Of a stretch of 10,978 nt of DNA, positions 5,793 to 10,978 are shown piece after piece (positions within the stretch are counted from its first letter, which is position 1; the number at the start of each line of letters is the position of its first letter). The translations under genes were made by a program, and so were the position numbers. The notes beneath the pieces are model-generated. The model did no database searches. It had not been told where the DNA came from and worked only from the letters and a program-made list of their open reading frames with translations. Source of the DNA: QHBQ01 sp038230695 (GTDB lineage: Bacteria > Chloroflexota > Chloroflexia > QHBQ01). Location of the stretch: assembly GCA_038230695.1 (NCBI GenBank), contig JBBRMT010000162.1:1-10978 (forward strand), in the 5' to 3' direction.

Positions 5793-6161
5793 ATGAAGCG
5801 AACACACTATCTCAAGACTGGCCGCGAGATGCGCCACGACCGCGTCCGCGCCAAGGTGAATGGCACGCCGGAGCGCCCCCGCCTGAACGTCTTTCGCAGC
5901 AATAACCACGTATACGCGCAGGTGATTGACGACAGCATCGGCCACACTCTGGTTGCTGCCAACAGCCTCGAACCGGCGTTGCGCGACGAAGCGGCCAAGC
6001 AGACTAACGTCGAGCAGGCCAAGCTGGTAGGCAAGACCCTCGCGCAACGGGCAAAGGACAAGGGTATCAGCAAGGTGGTATTCGATCGCGGTGGCTATCT
6101 CTACCACGGTCGGGTCAAAGCGCTGGCTGAAGCGGCCCGCGAGGGTGGTCTGGATTTCTAG
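5793..6161 (+). CDS. rplR: 50S ribosomal protein L18
   Basis: A 122-residue L18, the usual length, which binds 5S rRNA together with L5 in the central protuberance. The core has PERPRLNVFRSNNHVYAQVIDD (first half) and KVVFDRGGYLYHGRVKALA with AAREGGLDF at the end, all family hallmarks. The start is ATG at 5793. The SD is weak: AGAAAGG (5774-5780) is 12 bases away. Translation may therefore be less efficient than for its neighbours, or may rely on coupling. It lies after a repeat-bearing gap and before a structured gap leading to rpsE. Confidence 0.96.
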   Translation: MKRTHYLKTGREMRHDRVRAKVNGTPERPRLNVFRSNNHVYAQVIDDSIGHTLVAANSLEPALRDEAAKQTNVEQAKLVGKTLAQRAKDKGISKVVFDRGGYLYHGRVKALAEAAREGGLDF

Positions 6162-6173
6162 TCCCACTTAACA

Positions 6174-6227
6174 GACCGGCAACGGTCGAAGAGCGGGTTA
6201 TCTGGGAGGGCGGGTTGCCCTTAACCC
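6174..6227 (+). promoter_or_regulatory. Two predicted RNA hairpins in the rplR-rpsE gap
   Basis: Hairpin A is GACCG (6174-6178) and CGGTC (6183-6187) closed by a GCAA loop of the stable GNRA class. Hairpin B pairs GGGTTA (6195-6200) and AGGGC (6207-6211) with the continuous strand GCCCT-TAACCC (6217-6227). This gives 11 pairs with a 6-base bulge and a GGGTT loop. An alternative pairing of GCGGG (6193-6197) with CCCGC (6234-6238) would reach close to the rpsE SD at 6245-6250. The function is inferred: a possible intercistronic control structure for rpsE, or a degenerate repeat. Confidence 0.45.
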
Positions 6228-6255
6228 TAAGACCCCGCAAACTAGAGGAGCTTAT

Positions 6256-7065
6256 ATGCCAAAGATTGATGCTTCCAAGCTTGAATTGGAAGAGCGCGTA
6301 GTGCAGATCAACCGCGTGGCTAAGGTAGTGAAGGGCGGTCGCCGCTTCAGCTTCAGCAGCGTGGTGGTAGTTGGCGACGGCCACGGTATCGTGGGCATGG
6401 GCCTGGGCAAAGCCGCTGAAGTAACTGATTCGATCCGCAAAGGCGGCGAGGATGCCAGGAAGAATCTGATTAAGGTGACAATGATTGGCACCACCATCCC
6501 CCACGAGGCGCTTGCCACATTCGGCGCGTCTAAGGTGCTGCTGCGCCCCGCCAGCGTTGGCACCGGCGTAATCGCGGGTGGTGGCGTGCGGGCGGTGCTA
6601 GAGGCCGCCGGTATCCACGATGTGCTAACCAAGTCGTTGGGCAACAACAATCCGGTCAACGTGGTGCGCTGCACCATCGTGGCATTGCAGCAGTTGCGTA
6701 GCGCTCAGGAAATCGCCGCCGTGCGTGGCCTGCCCGTCGAGGAGATGGTGCGTCGCGCCAGGGTTAAGGTTGACCCCAACGCGCCGCCACCAGCCGAGCC
6801 AGCCCGCGAAGTGCGCCGTGAGCGCGACGATCGCGGCGGGCGCGGTGGTCCGGGCGGTGGTCGCGGGCGCGGTGGTCGCGGCGGTCGTGAAGGTGGCGAA
6901 GGCGGCGACAGCAGCGGTGGCGCAAATAGCGGCGGTGGTCGCGGCGGTCCCGGTGGCGGTCGTGGTGGCCCCGGCGGTAGTCGTGGCGGTCCCGGTGGTG
7001 GTCGCCCCGGTGGCCCTGGCGGTTTCCGTGGTGGTCAAGGAGGAGGTGGTGGTCGTGGGCGTTAA
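6256..7065 (+). CDS. rpsE: 30S ribosomal protein S5 with RGG-rich C-terminal tail
   Basis: S5 lies at the mRNA entry channel with S3 and S4 and influences decoding accuracy. The start is ATG at 6256, with SD GAGGAG (6245-6250). The normal two-domain core covers residues about 9-166: ERVVQINRVAKVVKGGRRF with FSSVVVVGDGHGIVGMGLGKA, then LLRPASVGTGVIAGGGVRAV and NNNPVNVV. The protein is 269 residues against roughly 160-175 for typical S5. From residue 176 there is a Pro/Arg-rich linker, then from 193 a tail almost entirely of Gly, Arg and Pro with eight RGG triplets. Such RGG boxes bind RNA in other proteins; a role here is inference. The frame is uninterrupted and ends with TAA at 7063-7065, overlapping rpmD by 11 bases. 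Confidence 0.95.
   Translation: MPKIDASKLELEERVVQINRVAKVVKGGRRFSFSSVVVVGDGHGIVGMGLGKAAEVTDSIRKGGEDARKNLIKVTMIGTTIPHEALATFGASKVLLRPASVGTGVIAGGGVRAVLEAAGIHDVLTKSLGNNNPVNVVRCTIVALQQLRSAQEIAAVRGLPVEEMVRRARVKVDPNAPPPAEPAREVRRERDDRGGRGGPGGGRGRGGRGGREGGEGGDSSGGANSGGGRGGPGGGRGGPGGSRGGPGGGRPGGPGGFRGGQGGGGGRGR
6832..7062 (+). repeat. Low-complexity GGT/GGC-rich coding repeat in rpsE
   Basis: This stretch encodes S5 residues 193-269 and consists of degenerate tandem units coding for RGGPGGG-like blocks. The best run spans residues about 229-256, where RGGPGG-type units follow one another. Synonymous variation between units (GGT, GGC, GGG, GGA, CGT, CGC) shows it is not a very recent slippage product. 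It also creates long open frames on both strands that are not genes. Confidence 0.85.
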
Positions 7066-7309
7066 GCACAATCTGCCCATCAGCAACGTGGCGACTGGCA
7101 AGATGCTACGCATCACCCAGATGCACAGCGCCATCGGCCACGAGGCCAGCCAGGGTCGTACCTTGAAGGCGCTCGGCATCCACAAGATGCACCATTCGGT
7201 AGTCAAGCAGGATACGCCCGACATTCGGGGCATGATCTTCAAGATTCAACATCTTTTGCGTGTCGAAGAGCTTGACACTCAGGAGCAGGGAGAGGAGGGG
7301 GCAAAGTAA
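7055..7309 (+). CDS. rpmD: 50S ribosomal protein L30
   Basis: L30 is a small large-subunit protein. The family core is clear: KMLRITQMHSAIGHEAS followed by TLKALGIHKMHHSVVKQDTP and DIRGMIFKIQHLLRVEE. The proposed start is GTG at 7055, giving 84 residues, because AGGAGG (7041-7046) sits 8 bases upstream. This leaves about 16 residues ahead of the usual N-terminus. The alternative ATG at 7103 gives 68 residues, close to the family norm of about 60, but has no SD. With the GTG start, the gene overlaps rpsE by 11 bases and its SD is written inside the glycine codons of the S5 tail. The stop abuts the rplO ATG directly. The gene is certain; the start less so. Confidence 0.9.
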   Translation: MGVKHNLPISNVATGKMLRITQMHSAIGHEASQGRTLKALGIHKMHHSVVKQDTPDIRGMIFKIQHLLRVEELDTQEQGEEGAK

Positions 7310-7894
7310 ATGCAACTTCATGACCTACAAGCCCCTTACGGCGCAAACAAGCGGCGCAAGCGCATCGGGCGCGGCGCAGGTAGCGGCAACGAGAAGACAT
7401 CTGGGCGCGGCACCAAGGGCCAGAAAGCCCGAACCGGCGGCAACATTCCGCCCTGGTTCGAGGGCGGCCAGAATAAGATCGTCAAGGCGTTGCCATACAA
7501 GCGTGGATTTCACAATCCTTTCGCTACCGAGTATAATGTAGTCAACGTTGGCCGGTTGGCTGAAGTATTCGCCGACAGCGGTGAGCAGATCACGCCGGAA
7601 CTGATGCTGACGCATCGCCTGATCAACCACCCTAACCTGCCCACCAAGATCATGGGCCATGGCGAACTGGAAGCTGCGCTAAACGTGTCGGCCCACGCCT
7701 TCACCGCGAGCGCGATGCAGAAGATTCAGGCCGCCGGTGGCGCAGCCACTGAGCTTGAACATTCCGGCACAGTCAAGCGTCGTGAGCGTCGCGCCTTGCA
7801 AGAGGCGATCGCTAATACGCCTGAAGGTGAGCAGCCCACCACCTATAAGCCGCGCACCGGCAGCGGACGCAAGAAGCGCGCCCGCCTGGCCTAA
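7310..7894 (+). CDS. rplO: 50S ribosomal protein L15 with basic C-terminal extension
   Basis: L15 is a late-assembly protein of the large subunit. The N-terminal basic, glycine-rich segment (RKRIGRGAGSGNEKTSGRGTKGQKAR, in part residues 16-41) and the signature GHGELEAALNVSAHAF (residues 116-131) followed by AAGG are diagnostic. The core ends near residue 148. The protein continues to 194 residues with about 45 extra residues, starting Arg/Glu-rich (VKRRERRALQEA) and ending PRTGSGRKKRARLA. Typical L15 proteins are about 145-150 residues. The ATG at 7310 directly follows the rpmD stop, and the SD is within GAGGAGGGG (7292-7300). secY follows after a 107-base gap with an inverted heptamer repeat. 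Confidence 0.96.
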   Translation: MQLHDLQAPYGANKRRKRIGRGAGSGNEKTSGRGTKGQKARTGGNIPPWFEGGQNKIVKALPYKRGFHNPFATEYNVVNVGRLAEVFADSGEQITPELMLTHRLINHPNLPTKIMGHGELEAALNVSAHAFTASAMQKIQAAGGAATELEHSGTVKRRERRALQEAIANTPEGEQPTTYKPRTGSGRKKRARLA

Positions 7895-7908
7895 TAGAAA
7901 TGAAGAAG

Positions 7909-7975
7909 GTAGAATAAAGAATGTAGAATATAAGCGGCGCAAGCCAGATTCTACATTCTACATTCTTCATTCTAC
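7909..7975. repeat. Inverted heptamer repeat before secY
   Basis: Three 7-base units at 7909-7929 (GTAGAAT, AAAGAAT, GTAGAAT) face four inverse units at 7948-7975 (ATTCTAC, ATTCTAC, ATTCTTC, ATTCTAC). Left 7909-7929 pairs with 7955-7975 at 20 of 21 positions. In another register, 7918-7929 pairs perfectly with 7948-7959. The spacer contains a small GGC-GCAA-GCC hairpin (7936-7945). Because the right arm has an extra unit, the stem can slip between registers. No T-tract follows. It lies 26 bases upstream of the secY start. Confidence 0.8.
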
Positions 7976-8001
7976 ACTTTCACAGAAAGCGAGCGACCGC
8001 T

Positions 8002-9342
8002 ATGCTCGAAGCTGTAGTCAACGCCTTCAAGATACCCGACCTGCGGCGGAAGATATTCTTCACCCTGGGTATCCTCGTGCTGTTCCGCTTCATCGCCCAT
8101 ATCCCGGTGCCGGGTATCAACCTGGGGGCCTTGCAGCAGGTAGTAAACAACAACCAACTGCTGGGGATGCTCAACCTGTTCTCCGGCGGCACGCTGTATC
8201 AGTTCTCGATTGTGGCAATGGGGGTCTACCCCTATATCACTGCCAGCATCATCGTGCAGTTGTTGTCGGGTATCATCCCGCGCCTTAGCGAACTGTCGAA
8301 GGAAGGGGATCGCGGCCAGCTGATCAAGAACCGCCTGACCCATGCCTTGACCGTACCACTAGGTGCGCTCCAGGCCTACGGTCTGCTGCGCCAGTTCTCT
8401 ACAGGTTCGGCGACGCTTGGCACTAGCGCGAACATCCTCAACTTCAACTTTGGCCTGTTTGACCCATCGGCTAATCGGCTGCAAAGCTGGGCGGTGCTAA
8501 TTGCGATGACCACTGGCACGCTGCTGCTAGTCTGGCTGGGTGAGATGATCACCGAGTTTGGAGTGGGTCAGGGTGTCAGCATCATCATCTTTGCGGGTAT
8601 CGTCTCGCGCATACCGACCGCCATCGGCCAGTTGTTCGTGCAGACAAGCGGTATCGGTAACATCTTCGGCTTGATAGTGTTTCTGGCAATCGGCCTGCTC
8701 ATTATCGTCGGGGTGGTGCTGGTAAACGAGGGGCAAAGACGTATACCGGTCAATTATGCCAGAACGATGATGCGCGGCAACCGCATGGTGCGCCAGGCGG
8801 GCAGCAGCTTCATCCCCTTGCGGGTGAACAGCGCAGGTATGATCCCGCTCATCTTCGCCATCGCCATTATGGTATTCCCTGCCACCATCGCGGGGTTCTT
8901 CCGTGGGGCGCAAACTGAGTGGGTACGCAATGTGGCAAACGCAATCTACAGCTTCTTCCAGCCACAAACCTTGCAGTATCAGATTCTATACTTCCTGATG
9001 GTGTTCGGCTTTACCTACCTGTATACCCAGATCCAGTTTGGGCAGCAGAATATCGCCGAGAACCTGATGAAGAGCGGAGGTAGTGTGCCAGGGGTGCGCC
9101 CCGGCGTAGCCACCGAACGCTACTTGAACCGCGTGCTTAATCGTATCACCACCCTGGGGGCGCTCTTCCTCGCCACCGTCGCCATCTTGCCCTACCTTGC
9201 TTCAATCGTTACTGGCGACAGTGGGGCGCAGAGCCTGCTAAGTAGCACCGCTGCGCTAATCGTGGTGGGCGTGGCAATTGACACGATGAAGCAGCTCGAA
9301 GCCCAGTTGCTGATGCGCCGCTACGAGGGTTTCATCAAGTAG
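8002..9342 (+). CDS. secY: Preprotein translocase channel subunit SecY
   Basis: A 446-residue inner-membrane protein forming the SecYEG channel for protein export and membrane insertion. Ten hydrophobic segments are visible: residues about 17-40 (with PVPGI after it), 70-95, 110-130, 155-180, 190-215, 220-245, 275-305, 330-350, 375-400 and 405-430. The MGVYPYITASIIVQLL segment (TM2) and the cytosolic NRLTHALT, GQRRIPVNYA and SGGSVPGVRPG loops are SecY hallmarks. The start is ATG at 8002. The SD is poor (GAAAGCGAG, 7985-7993), in contrast to most genes here. Its place after rplO and before adk is canonical. A strong hairpin begins 12 bases after the stop. Confidence 0.97.
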   Translation: MLEAVVNAFKIPDLRRKIFFTLGILVLFRFIAHIPVPGINLGALQQVVNNNQLLGMLNLFSGGTLYQFSIVAMGVYPYITASIIVQLLSGIIPRLSELSKEGDRGQLIKNRLTHALTVPLGALQAYGLLRQFSTGSATLGTSANILNFNFGLFDPSANRLQSWAVLIAMTTGTLLLVWLGEMITEFGVGQGVSIIIFAGIVSRIPTAIGQLFVQTSGIGNIFGLIVFLAIGLLIIVGVVLVNEGQRRIPVNYARTMMRGNRMVRQAGSSFIPLRVNSAGMIPLIFAIAIMVFPATIAGFFRGAQTEWVRNVANAIYSFFQPQTLQYQILYFLMVFGFTYLYTQIQFGQQNIAENLMKSGGSVPGVRPGVATERYLNRVLNRITTLGALFLATVAILPYLASIVTGDSGAQSLLSSTAALIVVGVAIDTMKQLEAQLLMRRYEGFIK

Positions 9343-9354
9343 CTTCCAACCTTC

Positions 9355-9432
9355 CTCCTTCCCCTCTCACCAGGAGGGGAAGGAGCGAGTAGCCAATCAC
9401 GCCCCACCCCCAGCCCCTCCCACCGGGAGGGG
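9355..9432. repeat. GC-rich hairpin repeats, copy 4 (after secY)
   Basis: A perfect 12-bp stem CTCCTTCCCCTC (9355-9366) / GAGGGGAAGGAG (9374-9385) with a 7-base loop is followed by a second hairpin, CCCCTCCC (9414-9421) / GGGAGGGG (9425-9432), with an ACC loop. The block 9404-9422 is identical to 5699-5717 after rplF. The first stem is strong enough to affect transcription or RNA decay after secY, but it lacks the T-run of a standard terminator. Confidence 0.75.
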
Positions 9433-9441
9433 AGTGCGGCA

Positions 9442-9469
9442 ATTCAACATTCAACATTCAACATTCCTC
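9442..9469. repeat. Heptamer array before adk
   Basis: Three exact copies of ATTCAAC (9442-9448, 9449-9455, 9456-9462) are followed by a degenerate unit, ATTCCTC (9463-9469). It lies between the GC-rich hairpins and the adk SD and is related in period and composition to the arrays before rplN, secY and map. Confidence 0.8.
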
Positions 9470-9489
9470 AATGGAGAGGGAGAGACGAA

Positions 9490-10164
9490 TTGATAATCGT
9501 ACTGGTAGGCGCACCGGGCGCAGGTAAAGGCACCCAGGCGGGGCGGCTGGTTGAAACCTACGGCATGGTCCACCTCTCCAGCGGCGACTTGCTACGCGAC
9601 GAGCGCAAGCGCGGCACTGACCTGGGCAAGCTGGCCGATAGCTTCATCTCAACTGGCACGCTGGTGCCGGACGATGTGGTAATCAAGATGATTCTGGGCA
9701 AGATGCGCGAGTTGAACGCCAGCGATGTAATACTCGATGGCTTCCCACGTACCGTGGCCCAGGCCGAGGCGCTCGATGTTGCTCTCGCCGCTGAGGGTCA
9801 GAAGATTGCGGTAGTGCCTTACATCAAAGTCGAACCAGCGACGCTGCTGGATAGGCTGGGTGGACGGCTCACCTGCCGCGCCGATGGTTCGCATCTCTAC
9901 AACGCCAAGTACAACCCGCCCGCTGTTGCAGGTATCTGCGATATTGACGGAAGCCTGCTCTATCAGCGCGACGATGATATGCCCGACAAAATCAAGACCC
10001 GCCTGGATACTTACTTCGCCCAGACCATGCCAGTGATCGAATATTATCGGGTAAAAGGGCTGCTACGCGAAATAAACGGTGAGCAGGACATCGAACAGGT
10101 GTGGGCAGACTTGCTAACTGCTATAGGCAAGACGAGCGAATCGCTACCCTCGCTGGTGGGATAA
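9490..10164 (+). CDS. adk: Adenylate kinase, long-LID form with Cys/Asp metal site
   Basis: Catalyses ATP + AMP to 2 ADP in the cytosol. A 224-residue, long-type enzyme. The P-loop is GAPGAGKGTQ (residues 7-16), the AMP-binding core includes SSGDLLRDE (30-38) and the DGFPRT motif is at 83-88. The LID runs from about residue 122 to 160 and contains CRAD (C129, D132) and CDID (C150, D153), where zinc-type enzymes usually have CxxC and CxxC or CxxD. This two-Cys, two-Asp set may bind metal or may be a decaying site. The start is TTG at 9490 with GGGAG (9478-9482) 7 bases upstream; it gives the expected N-terminus MIIVLVGAPG. It follows secY as in many bacteria. Confidence 0.96.
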   Translation: MIIVLVGAPGAGKGTQAGRLVETYGMVHLSSGDLLRDERKRGTDLGKLADSFISTGTLVPDDVVIKMILGKMRELNASDVILDGFPRTVAQAEALDVALAAEGQKIAVVPYIKVEPATLLDRLGGRLTCRADGSHLYNAKYNPPAVAGICDIDGSLLYQRDDDMPDKIKTRLDTYFAQTMPVIEYYRVKGLLREINGEQDIEQVWADLLTAIGKTSESLPSLVG

Positions 10165-10209
10165 ACCCAGCCTAAACAAACAATCAGTGCTGGTGCTGGT
10201 GTAAACCAG

Positions 10210-10284
10210 GCCAGGCGAACAACGCTTCGACCCTATAAAATGTGATAAGCGTGAGATTGAGCCAGGCGAACAATGGTTCGCCCC
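10210..10284. repeat. Two-copy hairpin repeat between adk and map
   Basis: Two 24-base copies, 10210-10233 and 10261-10284, agree at 21 positions; both begin GCCAGGCGAACAA. The second copy forms a perfect hairpin, GGCGAAC / GTTCGCC with an AATG loop (10265-10282). The first copy is degenerate. The 27 bases between the copies include TATAAAA (10234-10240). This looks like a dispersed REP-like hairpin repeat and is distinct from the C-rich family elsewhere in the window. Confidence 0.65.
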
Positions 10285-10312
10285 TCAGATACAACACCTA
10301 CTTGTCCATTTC

Positions 10313-10340
10313 TTTCAACATTTAACTTTCAACTCGAAAC
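10313..10340. repeat. Heptamer array before map
   Basis: Four tandem 7-base units: TTTCAAC, ATTTAAC, TTTCAAC and TCGAAAC. It is more degenerate than the array before adk but has the same period and the same AAC ending. It ends 13 bases before the map ATG. Confidence 0.65.
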
Positions 10341-10342
10341 AA

Positions 10343-10348
10343 TATAAC
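10343..10348 (+). promoter_or_regulatory. Possible -10 element just before map
   Basis: TATAAC lies 5 bases before the map ATG at 10354. A weak -35-like TTTAAC (10321-10326) sits 16 bases upstream, inside the heptamer array. With normal spacing the transcript would begin at or next to the ATG, which would fit the absence of an SD. This is inference from a weak match. Confidence 0.22.
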
Positions 10349-10353
10349 CTACC

Positions 10354-10978
10354 ATGTCTATAACCATCAAAAATAATGAACAATTTGCGCTGATGCGGCG
10401 GGCCGGGCGCATCAATGCCCAGGCGCTGGCGCTGATGCGCGAGGCGGCGCGCCCCGGTGTAACCACCCGCGAACTTGACAGCATTGCCTACAACTACATC
10501 AAGAGCCAGGGGGCAATCCCTTCGTTCAAGGGCTACGGTGGGCAGATGCGCGGCATCCCTCGCTACCCGGCCACCATATGCGCTTCGGTCAATGAGGTGA
10601 TCGTCCACGGCATCCCCAACGATGTGCCGCTCAAGGAAGGCGAACTGCTCAGTATTGATTGCGGGGCGATCTATCGCGGCTACCACGCTGATGCGGCGAT
10701 TAGCCTGGTGGTAGGTGGCAAGGCTACGCCCCTTGTGCAGCAGTTGCTCGACGGTGGCGAGGAGGCGTTGCGGATCGGCGTAGCCAAAGCGCAGGCGGGT
10801 AATCGTATTGGCGTAATCAGCAACGCTATTCAGCAGTATGTCGAGCGGCTGGGCTTCCATGTGGTGCATGACTACGGCGGCCACGGCATCGGCACTGCCA
10901 TGCACGAGGATCCGCACGTGCCAAATGAAGGCTATCCCACCGATGGGATGGTACTGCGCCCCGGAATGGCGATCGCCA
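10354..10978 (+). CDS. map: Methionine aminopeptidase type I, N-terminal part (runs off window)
   Basis: Removes the initiator methionine from new proteins in the cytosol. The frame is open from ATG 10354 to the window end, giving 208 residues; a full-length enzyme is about 250, so the 3' end is outside the window. The pita-bread fold motifs are clear: VHGIP with H85, SIDCGA with D102, HADAA with D113, GGHGIG with H177 and MHEDP with H184. These match the substrate-binding His residues and the first metal ligands. The two glutamate ligands lie beyond the edge. A few extra residues occur in the GYGGQMRGIPRYPAT segment compared with short type I enzymes. No SD is visible before the start. It follows adk, the normal neighbour in spc-alpha clusters. 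Confidence 0.95.
   Translation, partial: MSITIKNNEQFALMRRAGRINAQALALMREAARPGVTTRELDSIAYNYIKSQGAIPSFKGYGGQMRGIPRYPATICASVNEVIVHGIPNDVPLKEGELLSIDCGAIYRGYHADAAISLVVGGKATPLVQQLLDGGEEALRIGVAKAQAGNRIGVISNAIQQYVERLGFHVVHDYGGHGIGTAMHEDPHVPNEGYPTDGMVLRPGMAIA

Noticed and set aside
6725..7054. Long N-terminal extension of L30 inside rpsE
   Set aside because: The frame is open only because of the Gly/Arg codon repeats; L30 similarity begins after 7055.
6625..7242. Long minus-strand open frame (205 codons) opposite the rpsE tail
   Set aside because: It is a by-product of the GGN/CGN codon repeats of the S5 tail; the translation is Thr/Ala low-complexity sequence with no family resemblance, and it overlaps two certain genes.
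9355..9385. Intrinsic terminator after secY
   Set aside because: The stem is strong, but no T-run follows it and adk lies downstream on the same strand; classed as a repeat hairpin instead.
10315..10917. Minus-strand open frame of 200 codons opposite map
   Set aside because: The plus-strand frame encodes an unmistakable methionine aminopeptidase with its metal ligands; the antisense frame is a codon-bias shadow.

Overview
This window is the middle of a bacterial S10-spc ribosomal-protein cluster, read entirely on the + strand. It runs from the 3' end of rplB through rpsS-rplV-rpsC-rplP-rpmC-rpsQ-rplN-rplX-rplE-rpsN-rpsH-rplF-rplR-rpsE-rpmD-rplO-secY-adk to the first 208 codons of map. The gene order is the canonical bacterial one. 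All 18 complete genes look intact. No gene is supported on the minus strand, and there are no rRNA or tRNA genes, CRISPR arrays or transposases.

The likely source is a member of the Chloroflexota, possibly a filamentous one. This is inference from the style of the proteins (zinc-type S14, zinc-ribbon L24, S5 sequence), the fairly GC-rich coding sequence and the abundance of short intergenic repeats. The phylum is not proven. Start codons are relaxed: TTG for rpsS, rpsC and adk, and GTG for rplN and rpmD. Most starts have a clear Shine-Dalgarno (SD) sequence.

Layout: positions 1-2790 (rplB to rpsQ) are tightly packed apart from one repeat hairpin after rplB. From 2791 on, compact gene pairs alternate with gaps of about 75-190 bases (after rpsQ, rplX, rplE, rpsN, rplF, rplR, rplO, secY and adk). 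Almost every gap holds a short repeat. Three repeat styles recur. The first is GC-rich hairpins of the CCCCTCCC/GGGAGGGG type (after rplB, rplE, rplF and secY). The second is heptanucleotide tandem arrays (after rpsQ, rpsN, rplO, secY and adk), two of which are paired with an inverted array so that they form long stems. The third is other hairpins (between rplR and rpsE, and a two-copy hairpin repeat between adk and map).

The genes work together as usual: r-proteins of both subunits are co-expressed with SecY (the translocon channel), adenylate kinase (ADP/ATP/AMP balance) and methionine aminopeptidase (removal of the initiator Met). The distinctive biology is in two places. Several r-proteins carry low-complexity extensions: an RGG-rich S5 C-terminus of about 94 residues, an acidic L16 C-terminus, a basic L15 C-terminus and an S17 N-terminus of about 50 residues. 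In addition, an essential operon is studded with structured repeats. I see no new multi-gene system; the best candidates for something undescribed are the inverted heptamer elements and the S5 RGG tail.
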